Below are positions 44,676 to 53,649 of a stretch of 64,000 bases of DNA, one piece after another. This stretch comes from Cytophagales bacterium (GTDB taxonomy: Bacteria; Bacteroidota; Bacteroidia; Cytophagales; Thermoflexibacteraceae): the NCBI GenBank assembly GCA_013299115.1, contig JAAFKA010000010.1, forward strand, positions 62,001 to 126,000, given 5' to 3'. The notes under the pieces are model-generated. The model made no database searches. It was not told where the DNA came from and saw nothing but the letters and a program-made list of their open reading frames with translations. Each line of letters opens with the position of its first letter. Within the stretch, counting starts at the first letter, position 1. The translations under genes were made by a program, and so were the position numbers.

Positions 44676-45904
44676 CTTATTTTTCCCCATTTTTCAATAA
44701 TTGCCTCTACAATGTCTTGGGCTACGGCAGTTTTGCTTTTCAGCGTAAATTCTTTTTGACCTTCGTGGTCTATCAGCGTAATTTTGTTGGTATCATGCCC
44801 AAAACCTGCCCCTTGTTCTTGCAACGAATTGAGTACAATCATATCCAAATTTTTGCGTTGCAATTTGCCCTTGGCGTGAGCAACTTCGTCATTGGTTTCT
44901 AAGGCAAAACCTATGTGCAACTGTTTGGGGCTGCGAATAGCACCTACTGCTGCTGCTATGTCTTTGGTTTTTACCAATTCTATGGTTAGTTCATTGTCGT
45001 TTTTCTTAATCTTAATTGGAGATTTTACTTTGGGTGTATAATCTGCAACAGCAGCCGAATGAATGATAATATCTTGTTTATCAACGCATTGCATCACAGC
45101 CTGATACATTTCTTCGGCACTTGTAACGTCTATTCGCTGCACACCATCAGGCACAGGCAAATTGGTAATGCCACTTATTAAGGTTACTGTTGCCCCTTGT
45201 GCTGCCAAATTTTGGGCTAAGGCATAGCCCATTTTTCCTGTCGAGTGATTGGAAATAAACCGAACAGGGTCTAAGGCTTCGCGTGTGCCACCTGCGGTGA
45301 GCAACACATGCACACCTGACAAGGCAAGCACAGGAGGAGTTTTTAGGTTGAGTGCAGTAGCAAAAAAGTCTTGCAAAACGGCAACTATTTTTTCGGGTTC
45401 CTCCATACGTCCTCTGCCCGACAAGCCACTTGCCAATTCGCCATCGGTTGCCTCTATCACAAAATGTTTGGGAAACTGTTGCAAAACTTGCAAATTTCGC
45501 AAGGTGGCGGGGTGAACATACATATCCAAATCCATAGCAGGGGCTACGCACACAGGACAACGTGCCGACAAATAAACCGCAGTAAGCAAATTGTCGCACA
45601 AGCCGTTTGCCAATTTAGCTAAGGTGTTGGCACTGCAAGGAGCTATGAGTAATAAATCTGCCCATAAACCCAACTCCACGTGGTTGTTCCATTCGCCAGT
45701 ATCTTTGCTTTTTTGGTAGTGTAGCAAAACAGGATTTTTGGCAAGCGTAGCCAAAGTCAAAGGGCTGATGAAGTCCGTTGCTGTTTCGGTCATCACCACC
45801 TTGACCTCTGCCCCTGCCTTTACCAATAACCTGACCAAAAGAGCTGTCTTGTAAGCTGCAATGCTGCCTGTTACACCCACTATTATTTTTTTGCCTGCTA
45901 ACAT
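44669..45904 (-). CDS. coaBC: Phosphopantothenoylcysteine decarboxylase/phosphopantothenate--cysteine ligase
   Basis: The 411-residue bifunctional coenzyme A enzyme has an N-terminal flavodoxin-like CoaC domain (1-190) with GKKIIVGVTGSIAAYKTALL, ADLLLIAPCSANTLAKLANG and the active-site region VAPAMDLDMYVHPATL. The C-terminal CoaB ligase (about 200-400) has VLLTAGGTREALDPVRFISN, HSTGKMGYALA, AAVADYTPK and IGFALETNDE. It makes 4'-phosphopantetheine from 4'-phosphopantothenate and cysteine. The ATG at 45904 is supported by conserved MLAGKKIIVG. Confidence 0.97.
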   Translation of the reverse strand: MLAGKKIIVGVTGSIAAYKTALLVRLLVKAGAEVKVVMTETATDFISPLTLATLAKNPVLLHYQKSKDTGEWNNHVELGLWADLLLIAPCSANTLAKLANGLCDNLLTAVYLSARCPVCVAPAMDLDMYVHPATLRNLQVLQQFPKHFVIEATDGELASGLSGRGRMEEPEKIVAVLQDFFATALNLKTPPVLALSGVHVLLTAGGTREALDPVRFISNHSTGKMGYALAQNLAAQGATVTLISGITNLPVPDGVQRIDVTSAEEMYQAVMQCVDKQDIIIHSAAVADYTPKVKSPIKIKKNDNELTIELVKTKDIAAAVGAIRSPKQLHIGFALETNDEVAHAKGKLQRKNLDMIVLNSLQEQGAGFGHDTNKITLIDHEGQKEFTLKSKTAVAQDIVEAIIEKWGKIRK

Positions 45905-46098
45905 AGAAAATGAAACAAAAATATTTTTTCATAAAACAACTTAATCTAAAGGGTAAGTGAGAAATAGAATATTAAAAGTATTCTATTGATAAGTCCCTAT
46001 TCAGCCTTCAATAGTTGCAAAGCTCTAAAATTTTTTACATAATTTGCTGAAAATTCATTTTTTTAATTATCTTACCAACAAATTTATTTTCAAAGGCA

Positions 46099-48672
46099 AT
46101 GCTTCGTCTGTTTTTGGTTTTTCTTTTTGGTTTTTTATGCTGCTTACAAAGCCTGTATGCCCAACAAGCTGCGTTAGACAGTTTGGAAAAACTATTGGAA
46201 CAGCCTTTGCCCGATACCACCCGCATAGATATTTGGTTTGACTATACCCAAAAAGGACAATATGCCCAGCCCGACAAATCCTTAGCTTATGCCAAAAAAG
46301 CCTACGAATTAGCCCAACAGTTAGGGGACAAAAAACGGTTTGCTATTGCTTGCAACAGGTGTGGCACTACCAACTGGGGCAAGGGCAATATGAACATAGC
46401 CATGATGTATTTGCAACAGTCGTTGGGTCTTGCCAAAGAATTGAAAGATGAACTATTGGAGGCTCGAAACATTGGCAATATTGGCTTAATTTACAGTGCC
46501 ACAGGCAATTATCAACAAGCCTTAGTCTATTACAACAAAGCCTTGTTGCTGTTCGAAAAACTGAAAATTGAGGAAAGAATTGCTGTTTTGTCTAATAACA
46601 TGGGCAATGTTTATATCAGCCTCGAACAATACGACCAAGCCCAAGCCAAATTATTGCACGCCTTGCCTATATCCGAAAAAGTAAACCCTTCTTTGTTGTC
46701 GAGTATTTATTTTAATTTGGGCAATATTGCTTTTAAAACCAAGCAATATGAAGTGGCAAAAACCAATTTGGAAAAAGCCTTAGCTTATGCCCAACAGTAC
46801 AAAAGAGAAAGTACCCAATCGAATGCGTACAGGTTGCTGGCAGAATTGGATTTTGTGCAAGACCAACAGGCAGCAGGAGAAAAAAAGATATTGCAAGCCG
46901 TAGCCCTTGCCGAAAAATTACAGGCAAAGGAGGAAATGTATCGGGGCTATTTGACTTTGAGTGCCATGTATGCCAGCAAAAAAGATTTTGCCAATGCCTA
47001 CAAATACAAAAAACTCTATGCCATTTACAAAGACAGCGTGCAAGGGCAAGCAACGCAAAACTCTTTTCAGATTTTCGAATACGAAAGAAAATATGGTGAG
47101 GTAGCCCTGTTGAAAAAGGAAAAACAGTTGCAAGAAGAAGAAAATACCAAACAATATTACTTTTTATTGTCTTTGGGCTTAGGTTTTCTGTTGCTGTTGG
47201 GTTTGTCTTTCCTGTTTTACCGCAATATGCGTTTGCAAAAACAAACCACCCAAAACATCAAATTATTGGGCGAAATTGGGCAAAAAATCACTTCGAGTTT
47301 GGAGTTAAACGAAATTTTTGAGCAAGTATATTTGAATGTAAAAAGCCTGATGCCCGCAGATAGTTTTGGAATTGGCGTGTATGATGCCGAAAAAAATAGT
47401 TTGCGGTACGATTTGGCAATAGAAAATGGCAAAAGGTATCTGCCTTATCACCGCAGTTTAGACGATAAAAACCAATTTGGGGTGTATTGTTTTGAGAACA
47501 AAGAGGCTTTTATGCTCAATGACGTGGCAAAAGAGTACCAAAAATACATAGCCGAAAATACTGTATTAGGCGAAAAACGCCAGTTAGAAACAGGGGAAAT
47601 GGCAAAAACAGCCCAAGCTATGCTTTATGTGCCGTTGGTGGCAAACAATGAAGCCGTTGGTATTATCACTGTGCATAGCAAAATCAAAAATACCTATCAG
47701 CCTATTCATTTGGATATGCTCAAAACCATAGCGGCTTATACGGCTGTTGCTCTCAAAAATGCAGAGATTTACCAAGAAACCGAGCAAAACCGCAAGGAAA
47801 TAGAAATCAAATCGGAGGAATTGCAACAAACCAACGAGGAATTGCAACAAACCAACAATGCTTTGAGTGGGGCATACCAAGAAATTAAGTACCAAAACGC
47901 AGAAATTACCGATTCTATCAACTATGCGTTGCGGATACAAACCGCCATCTTGCCTTCGGTGGAGGAAATTACGGCAAGTTTGGGCAAAGAAAGTTGTTTT
48001 ATTTTGTATAAACCTCGCAATATTGTATCAGGAGATTTTTATTGGTTTGCAGACAAAGGCAAACGAAAAATCTTAGCCGTAGGCGACTGCACAGGGCATG
48101 GCGTGGCGGGGGCTTTTATGAGTATGATAGGCAATGAACTGCTCAACCACATAGTCCACGACAGCGAAATTTACCAACCTGCCCAGATTCTGAGCCAAAT
48201 GCACAAAGGATTGATACAAGCCCTTACCAAAAGTGGACAAAACCACATAGCAGATGGATTGGACATTGCCCTTATCAAAATCAATACAGAAAAGCAAACT
48301 ATCAGATATGCAGGGGCTATGAACCCAATTTATGTGGTGGAAAACAACGTCTTGCGTGAACTCAAAGCCTATAAACTACCCATTGGTGGACACTATAACA
48401 ACAACGAAAGGAATTTTACCGAAGAAGAATTTAGCTACATTGGCAATGGATTTACTACGATTTACCTTTTTTCAGACGGCTACCAAGACCAATTTGGTGG
48501 CTCGCAAGGCAAAAAGTTTATGACTAAGCAGTTCAGAAATCTCTTGCAAAGTATTCACCACAAAAAAATGCAAGACCAACAGCACATTTTAGAAACCACT
48601 ATCAACGATTGGATTCTTGCCAGCAACGAAACCCAAACAGATGATATGACGGTAGTGGGGGTGAGGGTGTAA
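46099..48672 (+). CDS. TPR-GAF-SpoIIE sensor phosphatase
   Basis: The 857-residue protein has a signal/anchor (MLRLFLVFLFGFLCCLQSLY), about six to seven TPR repeats (40-310, for example IGLIYSATGNYQQALVYYNK and NMGNVYISLEQYDQAQAKLL) and a membrane helix (YYFLLSLGLGFLLLLGLSFL). A GAF domain follows (about 385-560), then a coiled coil with repeated EELQQTN and a SpoIIE/PP2C domain (about 610-857) with SGDFYWFADKGKRKI, GDCTGHGVAGAFMSM and DGYQDQFGG. The TPRs are periplasmic and the phosphatase cytoplasmic. It closely resembles 57729-60329 in its C-terminal half. It is divergent from coaBC across 45905-46098. Confidence 0.92.
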   Translation: MLRLFLVFLFGFLCCLQSLYAQQAALDSLEKLLEQPLPDTTRIDIWFDYTQKGQYAQPDKSLAYAKKAYELAQQLGDKKRFAIACNRCGTTNWGKGNMNIAMMYLQQSLGLAKELKDELLEARNIGNIGLIYSATGNYQQALVYYNKALLLFEKLKIEERIAVLSNNMGNVYISLEQYDQAQAKLLHALPISEKVNPSLLSSIYFNLGNIAFKTKQYEVAKTNLEKALAYAQQYKRESTQSNAYRLLAELDFVQDQQAAGEKKILQAVALAEKLQAKEEMYRGYLTLSAMYASKKDFANAYKYKKLYAIYKDSVQGQATQNSFQIFEYERKYGEVALLKKEKQLQEEENTKQYYFLLSLGLGFLLLLGLSFLFYRNMRLQKQTTQNIKLLGEIGQKITSSLELNEIFEQVYLNVKSLMPADSFGIGVYDAEKNSLRYDLAIENGKRYLPYHRSLDDKNQFGVYCFENKEAFMLNDVAKEYQKYIAENTVLGEKRQLETGEMAKTAQAMLYVPLVANNEAVGIITVHSKIKNTYQPIHLDMLKTIAAYTAVALKNAEIYQETEQNRKEIEIKSEELQQTNEELQQTNNALSGAYQEIKYQNAEITDSINYALRIQTAILPSVEEITASLGKESCFILYKPRNIVSGDFYWFADKGKRKILAVGDCTGHGVAGAFMSMIGNELLNHIVHDSEIYQPAQILSQMHKGLIQALTKSGQNHIADGLDIALIKINTEKQTIRYAGAMNPIYVVENNVLRELKAYKLPIGGHYNNNERNFTEEEFSYIGNGFTTIYLFSDGYQDQFGGSQGKKFMTKQFRNLLQSIHHKKMQDQQHILETTINDWILASNETQTDDMTVVGVRV

Positions 48673-48678
48673 AAATAT

Positions 48679-49338
48679 TTATCCCTGCCCTCTACACATA
48701 TTCATATCAGAAATTTCAAACTGCATTTTGTAATAGTCAAAATGCCACCATTCGTTGCTAATAGCCTTAAAACCAACCTGTTGCATAATATCTTTTAGCA
48801 ACTTACGATGAGCCTGCACAGTAGTTGAGTGTGGGTAGTTGAGGTGGGCAGCTTTGCCCAAAAAATCATAAGGAGTACCCATGTCTAACTCTTTGCCTGT
48901 TTGGTCTATCAAAGTCATATCTACGGCAGCTCCTCGGTTGTGCATACGCATACCCTTAGCGGGGTGCGAAATATAACCTTTTGGAGCTACTTCCCAGAGT
49001 TTCCACTGCACCGAAATAGGTCTGTAGCCATCAAAAATCTTGATTCGGTAACCCTGTTTTTTGAAAAGCTGTTGGGCTTTTACCAAATCCAAAGCCACTT
49101 TTTTGCGTAGCCAAACCCTGCCGCAAGGATACAACACCTGCCCTGTAAAATTATCTGCAGTTGCATATTTGACATCAAGCACCAAGGTAGGGTCTAAGGT
49201 CAGCAGTTCTACCATTACAGTATCTTCACTGGCTAATTGATTGGCAGAAATAGGCAAAGCAGAAGTAGTTAGTTGCGTAGTAAAACAATCAAAATAGCTT
49301 GCAAAAGCCCATAAACAACTAAAAATAGTAAGTAGCAT
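48679..49338 (-). CDS. D-alanyl-D-alanine dipeptidase (VanX-like, M15D)
   Basis: The 219-residue zinc peptidase has an N-terminal hydrophobic leader (MLLTIFSCLWAFASYF) for export. VanX landmarks: LDVKYATADNFTGQVLY, the arginine in IFDGYRPISVQ, zinc ligands His133 and Asp140 in RMHNRGAAVDMTLI, and Glu196 with ligand His199 in SNEWWHFDYY. Such enzymes cleave D-Ala-D-Ala for cell-wall turnover; there is no vanA/vanH nearby, so resistance is not implied. It converges with the SpoIIE gene. Confidence 0.92.
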   Translation of the reverse strand: MLLTIFSCLWAFASYFDCFTTQLTTSALPISANQLASEDTVMVELLTLDPTLVLDVKYATADNFTGQVLYPCGRVWLRKKVALDLVKAQQLFKKQGYRIKIFDGYRPISVQWKLWEVAPKGYISHPAKGMRMHNRGAAVDMTLIDQTGKELDMGTPYDFLGKAAHLNYPHSTTVQAHRKLLKDIMQQVGFKAISNEWWHFDYYKMQFEISDMNMCRGQG

Positions 49339-49430
49339 AATTATATTTTATTAATTCGTGCAATTTTTTTCATTTAGGTAGCTAAACCTTTGTTGGTATT
49401 GATAAGTCTTGACTTACTCTATTTTTTTTT

Positions 49431-49438
49431 TATCTTTG
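49431..49438 (+). promoter_or_regulatory. Bacteroidota -7 promoter box before MGMT gene (TATCTTTG)
   Basis: TATCTTTG is an exact consensus match. TTGAC at 49409-49413 ends in range for a -33 element. The distance to the preferred MGMT start (49573) leaves a leader of about 130 nt. Confidence 0.5.
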
Positions 49439-49572
49439 TAATAGAAAAAAGGTTGCCCAACTTTTTTGTGAAAACGTAGTTTTTGGTTTATCAAAAACCC
49501 TTTTGGACAAAGCATTTGATAAATCATATATACAAATTATTTAACAAATTTTCTAATTCTCAGCCCAATACC

Positions 49573-50097
49573 ATGCCAACTATTGCCATTCAGTCTTACC
49601 AAAGTCCAGTAGGAGAATTATTGTTGGGAGTTTTCAATGAGCAACTCTGCATTTGTGATTGGAGCTATAGAAAAATGCGAAAGCAAATAGACCATCGGAT
49701 ACAAAAAAATTTGCAAGCCACTTACCAGATGCAAGACCATCATCTGCTCAGGCAAACACAGGCAGAATTGACTGCCTATTTTGAAGGCAAACGCCAAGAA
49801 TTTACTATTCCTTTGTTGTTAGTAGGTACACTTTTTCAGCAAACAGTTTGGCAACACCTCCAAAAAGTTCAATATGGTAATACAGAAACATATTTGGGTT
49901 TAGCAAAAAAAATGGGCAACGAGTTGGCTATCAGAGCAGTGGCTTCAGCAAACGGAGCTAATGCTATTTCTATCCTAATACCTTGCCACCGAATTGTTGG
50001 TAGCAGTGGCGAATTGACAGGTTACGCAGGGGGCTTACCAGCCAAAAAAAAATTACTCGAATTAGAAGGTGTTCAGCAACAGTTGCAACTTTTTTGA
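49573..50097 (+). CDS. Methylated-DNA--protein-cysteine methyltransferase
   Basis: The 174-residue protein is called from ATG 49573 (MPTIAIQSYQSPVGELLLGV), because the fold begins there; the frame is open to a TTG at 49483. The acceptor cysteine is Cys138 in ISILIPCHRIVGSSGELTGY, with the helix-turn-helix arginine in AIRAVASANGAN and the typical AGGLPAKKKLLELE. It removes methyl from O6-methylguanine by suicide transfer. It is a single-domain Ogt type without an Ada domain. Confidence 0.95.
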   Translation: MPTIAIQSYQSPVGELLLGVFNEQLCICDWSYRKMRKQIDHRIQKNLQATYQMQDHHLLRQTQAELTAYFEGKRQEFTIPLLLVGTLFQQTVWQHLQKVQYGNTETYLGLAKKMGNELAIRAVASANGANAISILIPCHRIVGSSGELTGYAGGLPAKKKLLELEGVQQQLQLF

Positions 50098-50116
50098 TTT
50101 GGGTTCTTATAAAAAA

Positions 50117-50153
50117 CTATTCGTAGCACAACTTTAAGTCGTACTACGAATAG
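50117..50153. terminator. Hairpin between convergent MGMT and GT117 genes
   Basis: CTATTCGTAG (50117-50126) and CTACGAATAG (50144-50153) pair perfectly, with further imperfect pairing inside. It lies 20 nt after the MGMT stop and 10 nt before the GT117 stop, with T-rich sequence at both ends, so it is probably a shared terminator. Confidence 0.65.
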
Positions 50154-50162
50154 ATATGTTTT

Positions 50163-53100
50163 TTACTCCTTATAAAACCTATCGTAGTAGCTCCTAAAAA
50201 TTTCTTCGTGCCTGTCAAATTCGGCTTTGTAAAATTCTTGGCGTTTTTTGGCTCTTTCTATCCGTTTTTTCAACTTTTCTACCTCCGTATTGGTGGCATT
50301 GGCAGTAGAGTCGTCTTCTGCGGATAGGTTAGGCTCGTCTTCTACTATGGTAATATTGAGTTCAGGTTTTTCAAATTTTTGGATACGTCTTTCCAAAGAG
50401 GCTGCAATGCCGCCTTCTCTGTCGGCTGCACGTCTGTAACCCAGCATGAGTTGCTGCATACTCATCATGGCGTAGTCTTTCAGGCTACTGTATTGAATAC
50501 CATTGCCTGGGTTTGCCACCACAAATTTGAGATTGGTTTCTGACATCTCCAACAGTCTTTTGCCCAAAGCCTTTGCCTTGTCGTCTTTGCCTAAGAGGTG
50601 GTAAAGTTCCACGTATTTTGGCAAATGATAGTCGTAATCGTAAGGAATACTGTAATCTGGAATTTGTATCAATGCCGAGTCTAATACTTCCTCTGCACGT
50701 TTTTTGTTGCCGTCTAAGAACAGTTGCATACCCAAACGGTAATAACATTCTCTTTCGTTTGCTCCAAATTTTCTATATTCTTCGTCGTGGTAATTGGCAG
50801 CACTTTCAAAACCTCTGAATTGGAAGGTCTGCATATTTTTGTCCATGATTTTTGCATCTACTTCGCCCAATTCTCCGCCCAAAGTTTCGGCTTTTACAGG
50901 CACTAAACGGTAAGCCATGCCTTCCATTTGGAGGTAATCACGCAATTCGAGAGCCATAGACCTCGACGAAGTGTTGTTGAAATAAATAGGTCTGTCCCAA
51001 TTAGAACTTGCAATCAAATCCAAAATCATCATATCACTTTTGTAGAGAGCAGACGAACTTTGTTTCATTTTGATAACTAAGGTGTCCACTATTCGGTGGT
51101 GTTTTTCTTTTGGCACTACATTTTTGGCTATAATTTCCTTTTTGTTTATAGGCAAAAACAGGGTACGTGTCGGAATAGAAGCCGTAAAACTTCCACCTTG
51201 TAACTCTACCAACAGAGCCTCGTCATTTTTACGAATCAAGGTAAGGTATTGTTTCAAATCAATGCCACCTTTCACATAAGGATTTTCTACATAAGGAAGA
51301 AAGTCGTTTACGCCAGATTTGTAGTTGTCGAAGGTCAAAGAATAAGGCAACGGGGCAGATTCGTAGGCTTGTCTGCGAGTTTGCTCTATGTACCAATCTG
51401 TTGCATAATAACTCAATACCAAAACCCTTACATCAGTTCTAAACCCTTCCACGTCTTGCACATACCAAAGGGGGAAAGTGTCATTGTCGCCACCTGTAAA
51501 CAAAACAGCATTTTTGGCACAACTTCTTAGCGTATTTTTGGCTTGGTCTATCGAGTGGTAACGACCTGACCTGTTGTGATTATCCCAACCTTTGAAACCC
51601 ATCAAGGCTGGCACTACCAAAGCCAAACTTCCTGCCACCACAGGGCGTAAGGTATCGTTGGCTATTGCTTTTTTCAGAAACTCCATAATTGCCAAAGCCC
51701 CAAAACCTATCCACATTGCAAAGGCGTAGTACGAACCTACATAAATATAGTCCCTTTCGCGTGGCTCTACGGGTGGCGAATTGAGGTAAACCACAATGGC
51801 TACGCCTGTCAAAATAAAGAGCAAACCGACAATGATAAATCCTTTTTCGTCTTTTTTAAGTTGGTAAAACAAGCCAATCAAGCCCAAAATCAAGGGCAAC
51901 ATATAATAATTATCTCTTGCTTTGTTGTTGGCCACAATGGCGGGCATTCCTTCGCTGCTTTCAAACGGCGACAACCACGCTGCCTCTTTTTCATCTCCAT
52001 CACGTCCCGCAAAATTCCAGAGGAAATAACGGAAATACATGTGTCCAATTTGGTATTTGAACATATAGTACAAGTTGTTGGCTAAGGTTGGTTTTTCGCC
52101 TTCCCTCATGTTTGCCCAAGACCTATACAAGTCGGGGTGGTCGTCCCCTTGACTATACATACGTGGGAGCAATACGTTGTCCTTGTAAATAACTTCGGTG
52201 CGGTAATCGTAAATTTCGTAAGTATCTTTGCCTTTTCTGTACATTGCCTCGCCTTTTTCTACTCCATCTCTTTCAGACATAAAAGTACGACCATACAACA
52301 AAGGTCTGTCGCCGTATTGCTCACGTTTGAGGTAAGAAACGAAACTCATCACGTCTTGTGGGTCGTTTTCGTCTATGGGTGGGTTGAAATTTGAACGTAT
52401 CAAAATAATGGCGTAAGAAGCATAGCCAATTAAAATAAAAGAAAAACTTAGCAAAATGGTGTTCATCAACACTTTTTGGTGCTTGATAGAATATTGAATA
52501 CCATAAACCAAAGCACCCAAAAACAAGAAGGTAAAAAACAAAGCACCTGCACCAAAAGGCAACCCAAAAGTGTTTTTAAATACAATTTCGAACTTGCCTG
52601 CAATAGACGGAAGCCCTGGTATTACGCCTACCATGATGATACCAACAATGACCAAACTCAACAACATGGCGATAACAAAACCTTGAAAATCTTGCTTTGC
52701 GTATTTTTTGTTATAATAAATATAGCCCAAAGCTGGTACTGTTACCAAGTTCAATAAGTGGACCCCAATAGACAAACCTATGATGTAAGCAATAAAAATC
52801 ATCCATTTGTTTTCATCGCTGGCATCTTCTATGGTTTCCCATTTGAGCATAGCCCAAACCACGAAAGCCGTAAAGAAAGAGGACATACCATAGACCTCTG
52901 CCTCTACTGCCGAAAACCAAAACGAATCGGAAAAAGTATAAGCCAAAGAGCCAATAGCCCCTGTAATGATTAACGAAAGTTGTTCTCCTTGTGTGTAAGT
53001 CAATTCATTGCCGTTATTGGCAGTTGGTTTTACTATTTTTTTGGCAATAAACACAATAGACCAATACATAAACAAAATGGTAAAGGCACTGGAAAGTACC

Positions 53101-53345
53101 GAAACCATATTTATCCAAAACGCAACTTTTTCTACGTTGCCCAGTGCCAAGAAAGAAAATAGTCTGCCAATGAGCAGAAAAAGAGGGGCACCTGGGGGGT
53201 GAGGCACCATGAGTTTGTAAGAAACGGCAATAAATTCGCCACAATCCCAGAAACTTGCCGTAGGCTCTACGGTGAGTGTATAAACAAGGGTGGCAATGCC
53301 AAAAAGCACCCAGCCCACCATATTATTAAGTTTGTTAAAAGTCAT
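50163..53345 (-). CDS. DUF2723/GT117-family membrane glycosyltransferase-like protein
   Basis: The 1,060-residue protein is called from ATG 53345 (MTFNKLNNMVGWVLFGIATL); a TTG at 53357 would add four residues. The DUF2723 N-terminal signature VEPTASFWDCGEFIAVSYKL and HPPGAPLFLLIGRLFS is clear, followed by about ten to twelve membrane helices to residue 590. A large C-terminal soluble region has NAVLFTGGDNDTFPLWYVQD and TPR-like helices, with a charged coiled-coil end. The family (TMEM260 relatives) is regarded as protein O-glycosyltransferase-like and is nearly universal in Bacteroidota. Confidence 0.9.
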   Translation of the reverse strand: MTFNKLNNMVGWVLFGIATLVYTLTVEPTASFWDCGEFIAVSYKLMVPHPPGAPLFLLIGRLFSFLALGNVEKVAFWINMVSVLSSAFTILFMYWSIVFIAKKIVKPTANNGNELTYTQGEQLSLIITGAIGSLAYTFSDSFWFSAVEAEVYGMSSFFTAFVVWAMLKWETIEDASDENKWMIFIAYIIGLSIGVHLLNLVTVPALGYIYYNKKYAKQDFQGFVIAMLLSLVIVGIIMVGVIPGLPSIAGKFEIVFKNTFGLPFGAGALFFTFLFLGALVYGIQYSIKHQKVLMNTILLSFSFILIGYASYAIILIRSNFNPPIDENDPQDVMSFVSYLKREQYGDRPLLYGRTFMSERDGVEKGEAMYRKGKDTYEIYDYRTEVIYKDNVLLPRMYSQGDDHPDLYRSWANMREGEKPTLANNLYYMFKYQIGHMYFRYFLWNFAGRDGDEKEAAWLSPFESSEGMPAIVANNKARDNYYMLPLILGLIGLFYQLKKDEKGFIIVGLLFILTGVAIVVYLNSPPVEPRERDYIYVGSYYAFAMWIGFGALAIMEFLKKAIANDTLRPVVAGSLALVVPALMGFKGWDNHNRSGRYHSIDQAKNTLRSCAKNAVLFTGGDNDTFPLWYVQDVEGFRTDVRVLVLSYYATDWYIEQTRRQAYESAPLPYSLTFDNYKSGVNDFLPYVENPYVKGGIDLKQYLTLIRKNDEALLVELQGGSFTASIPTRTLFLPINKKEIIAKNVVPKEKHHRIVDTLVIKMKQSSSALYKSDMMILDLIASSNWDRPIYFNNTSSRSMALELRDYLQMEGMAYRLVPVKAETLGGELGEVDAKIMDKNMQTFQFRGFESAANYHDEEYRKFGANERECYYRLGMQLFLDGNKKRAEEVLDSALIQIPDYSIPYDYDYHLPKYVELYHLLGKDDKAKALGKRLLEMSETNLKFVVANPGNGIQYSSLKDYAMMSMQQLMLGYRRAADREGGIAASLERRIQKFEKPELNITIVEDEPNLSAEDDSTANATNTEVEKLKKRIERAKKRQEFYKAEFDRHEEIFRSYYDRFYKE

Positions 53346-53373
53346 TATTTCTACCAAATAAGTATTTTGGCTG

Positions 53374-53381
53374 CAAAGCTA
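53374..53381 (-). promoter_or_regulatory. Bacteroidota -7 promoter box for GT117 gene (TAGCTTTG on minus)
   Basis: On the minus strand TAGCTTTG is an exact TAnnTTTG match, 28 nt before the ATG at 53345. Confidence 0.5.
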
Positions 53382-53515
53382 CTGATTCTTAAAAGTTATA
53401 AAAAGATTTAACAATTTTTATTTTGCGTGGCGTGTTTGTATAGCTGTGGCACTATCAAAATTAGCACATTTTGCGAGTTGTAATAGAACTCTTACGAAAG
53501 TTCTTGAAAATCTAT

Positions 53516-53544
53516 TTATCAGATAGCTAAGAAGTGTGTGATAC
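53516..53544. repeat. Palindromic repeat family B, degenerate copy 3
   Basis: TTATCAGATAGCT (53516-53528), then AAG, then AAGTGTGTGATAC aligns base for base with the 29-nt family B unit, with about seven substitutions that break much of the stem. It lies in the 304-nt divergent gap 53346-53649, which otherwise holds only promoters. Confidence 0.6.
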
Positions 53545-53649
53545 ACATTTTTGGACTTCCGCAAGAAATCTAATAATTTTATCTGGAAAATCTATAAAAT
53601 TTGGATTGCAAATATAAAATAATTAACTTGTTTGCCTAAATTTGCTTGT

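Noticed and set aside
45147-45599. 150-codon frame in another phase of coaBC
   Set aside because: Lies entirely within coaBC, which is unambiguous; composition (Cys, Arg rich) is not protein-like for this genome.
48679-49338. Vancomycin-resistance cassette, because of a VanX-like enzyme
   Set aside because: No vanA/vanH-like ligase or dehydrogenase is adjacent; such dipeptidases are common in Gram-negative peptidoglycan turnover.
53637-53644. TAAATTTG as promoter of TonB receptor 1
   Set aside because: It matches TAnnTTTG but ends only 5 nt before the ATG at 53650, leaving no room for a transcription start upstream of the codon.
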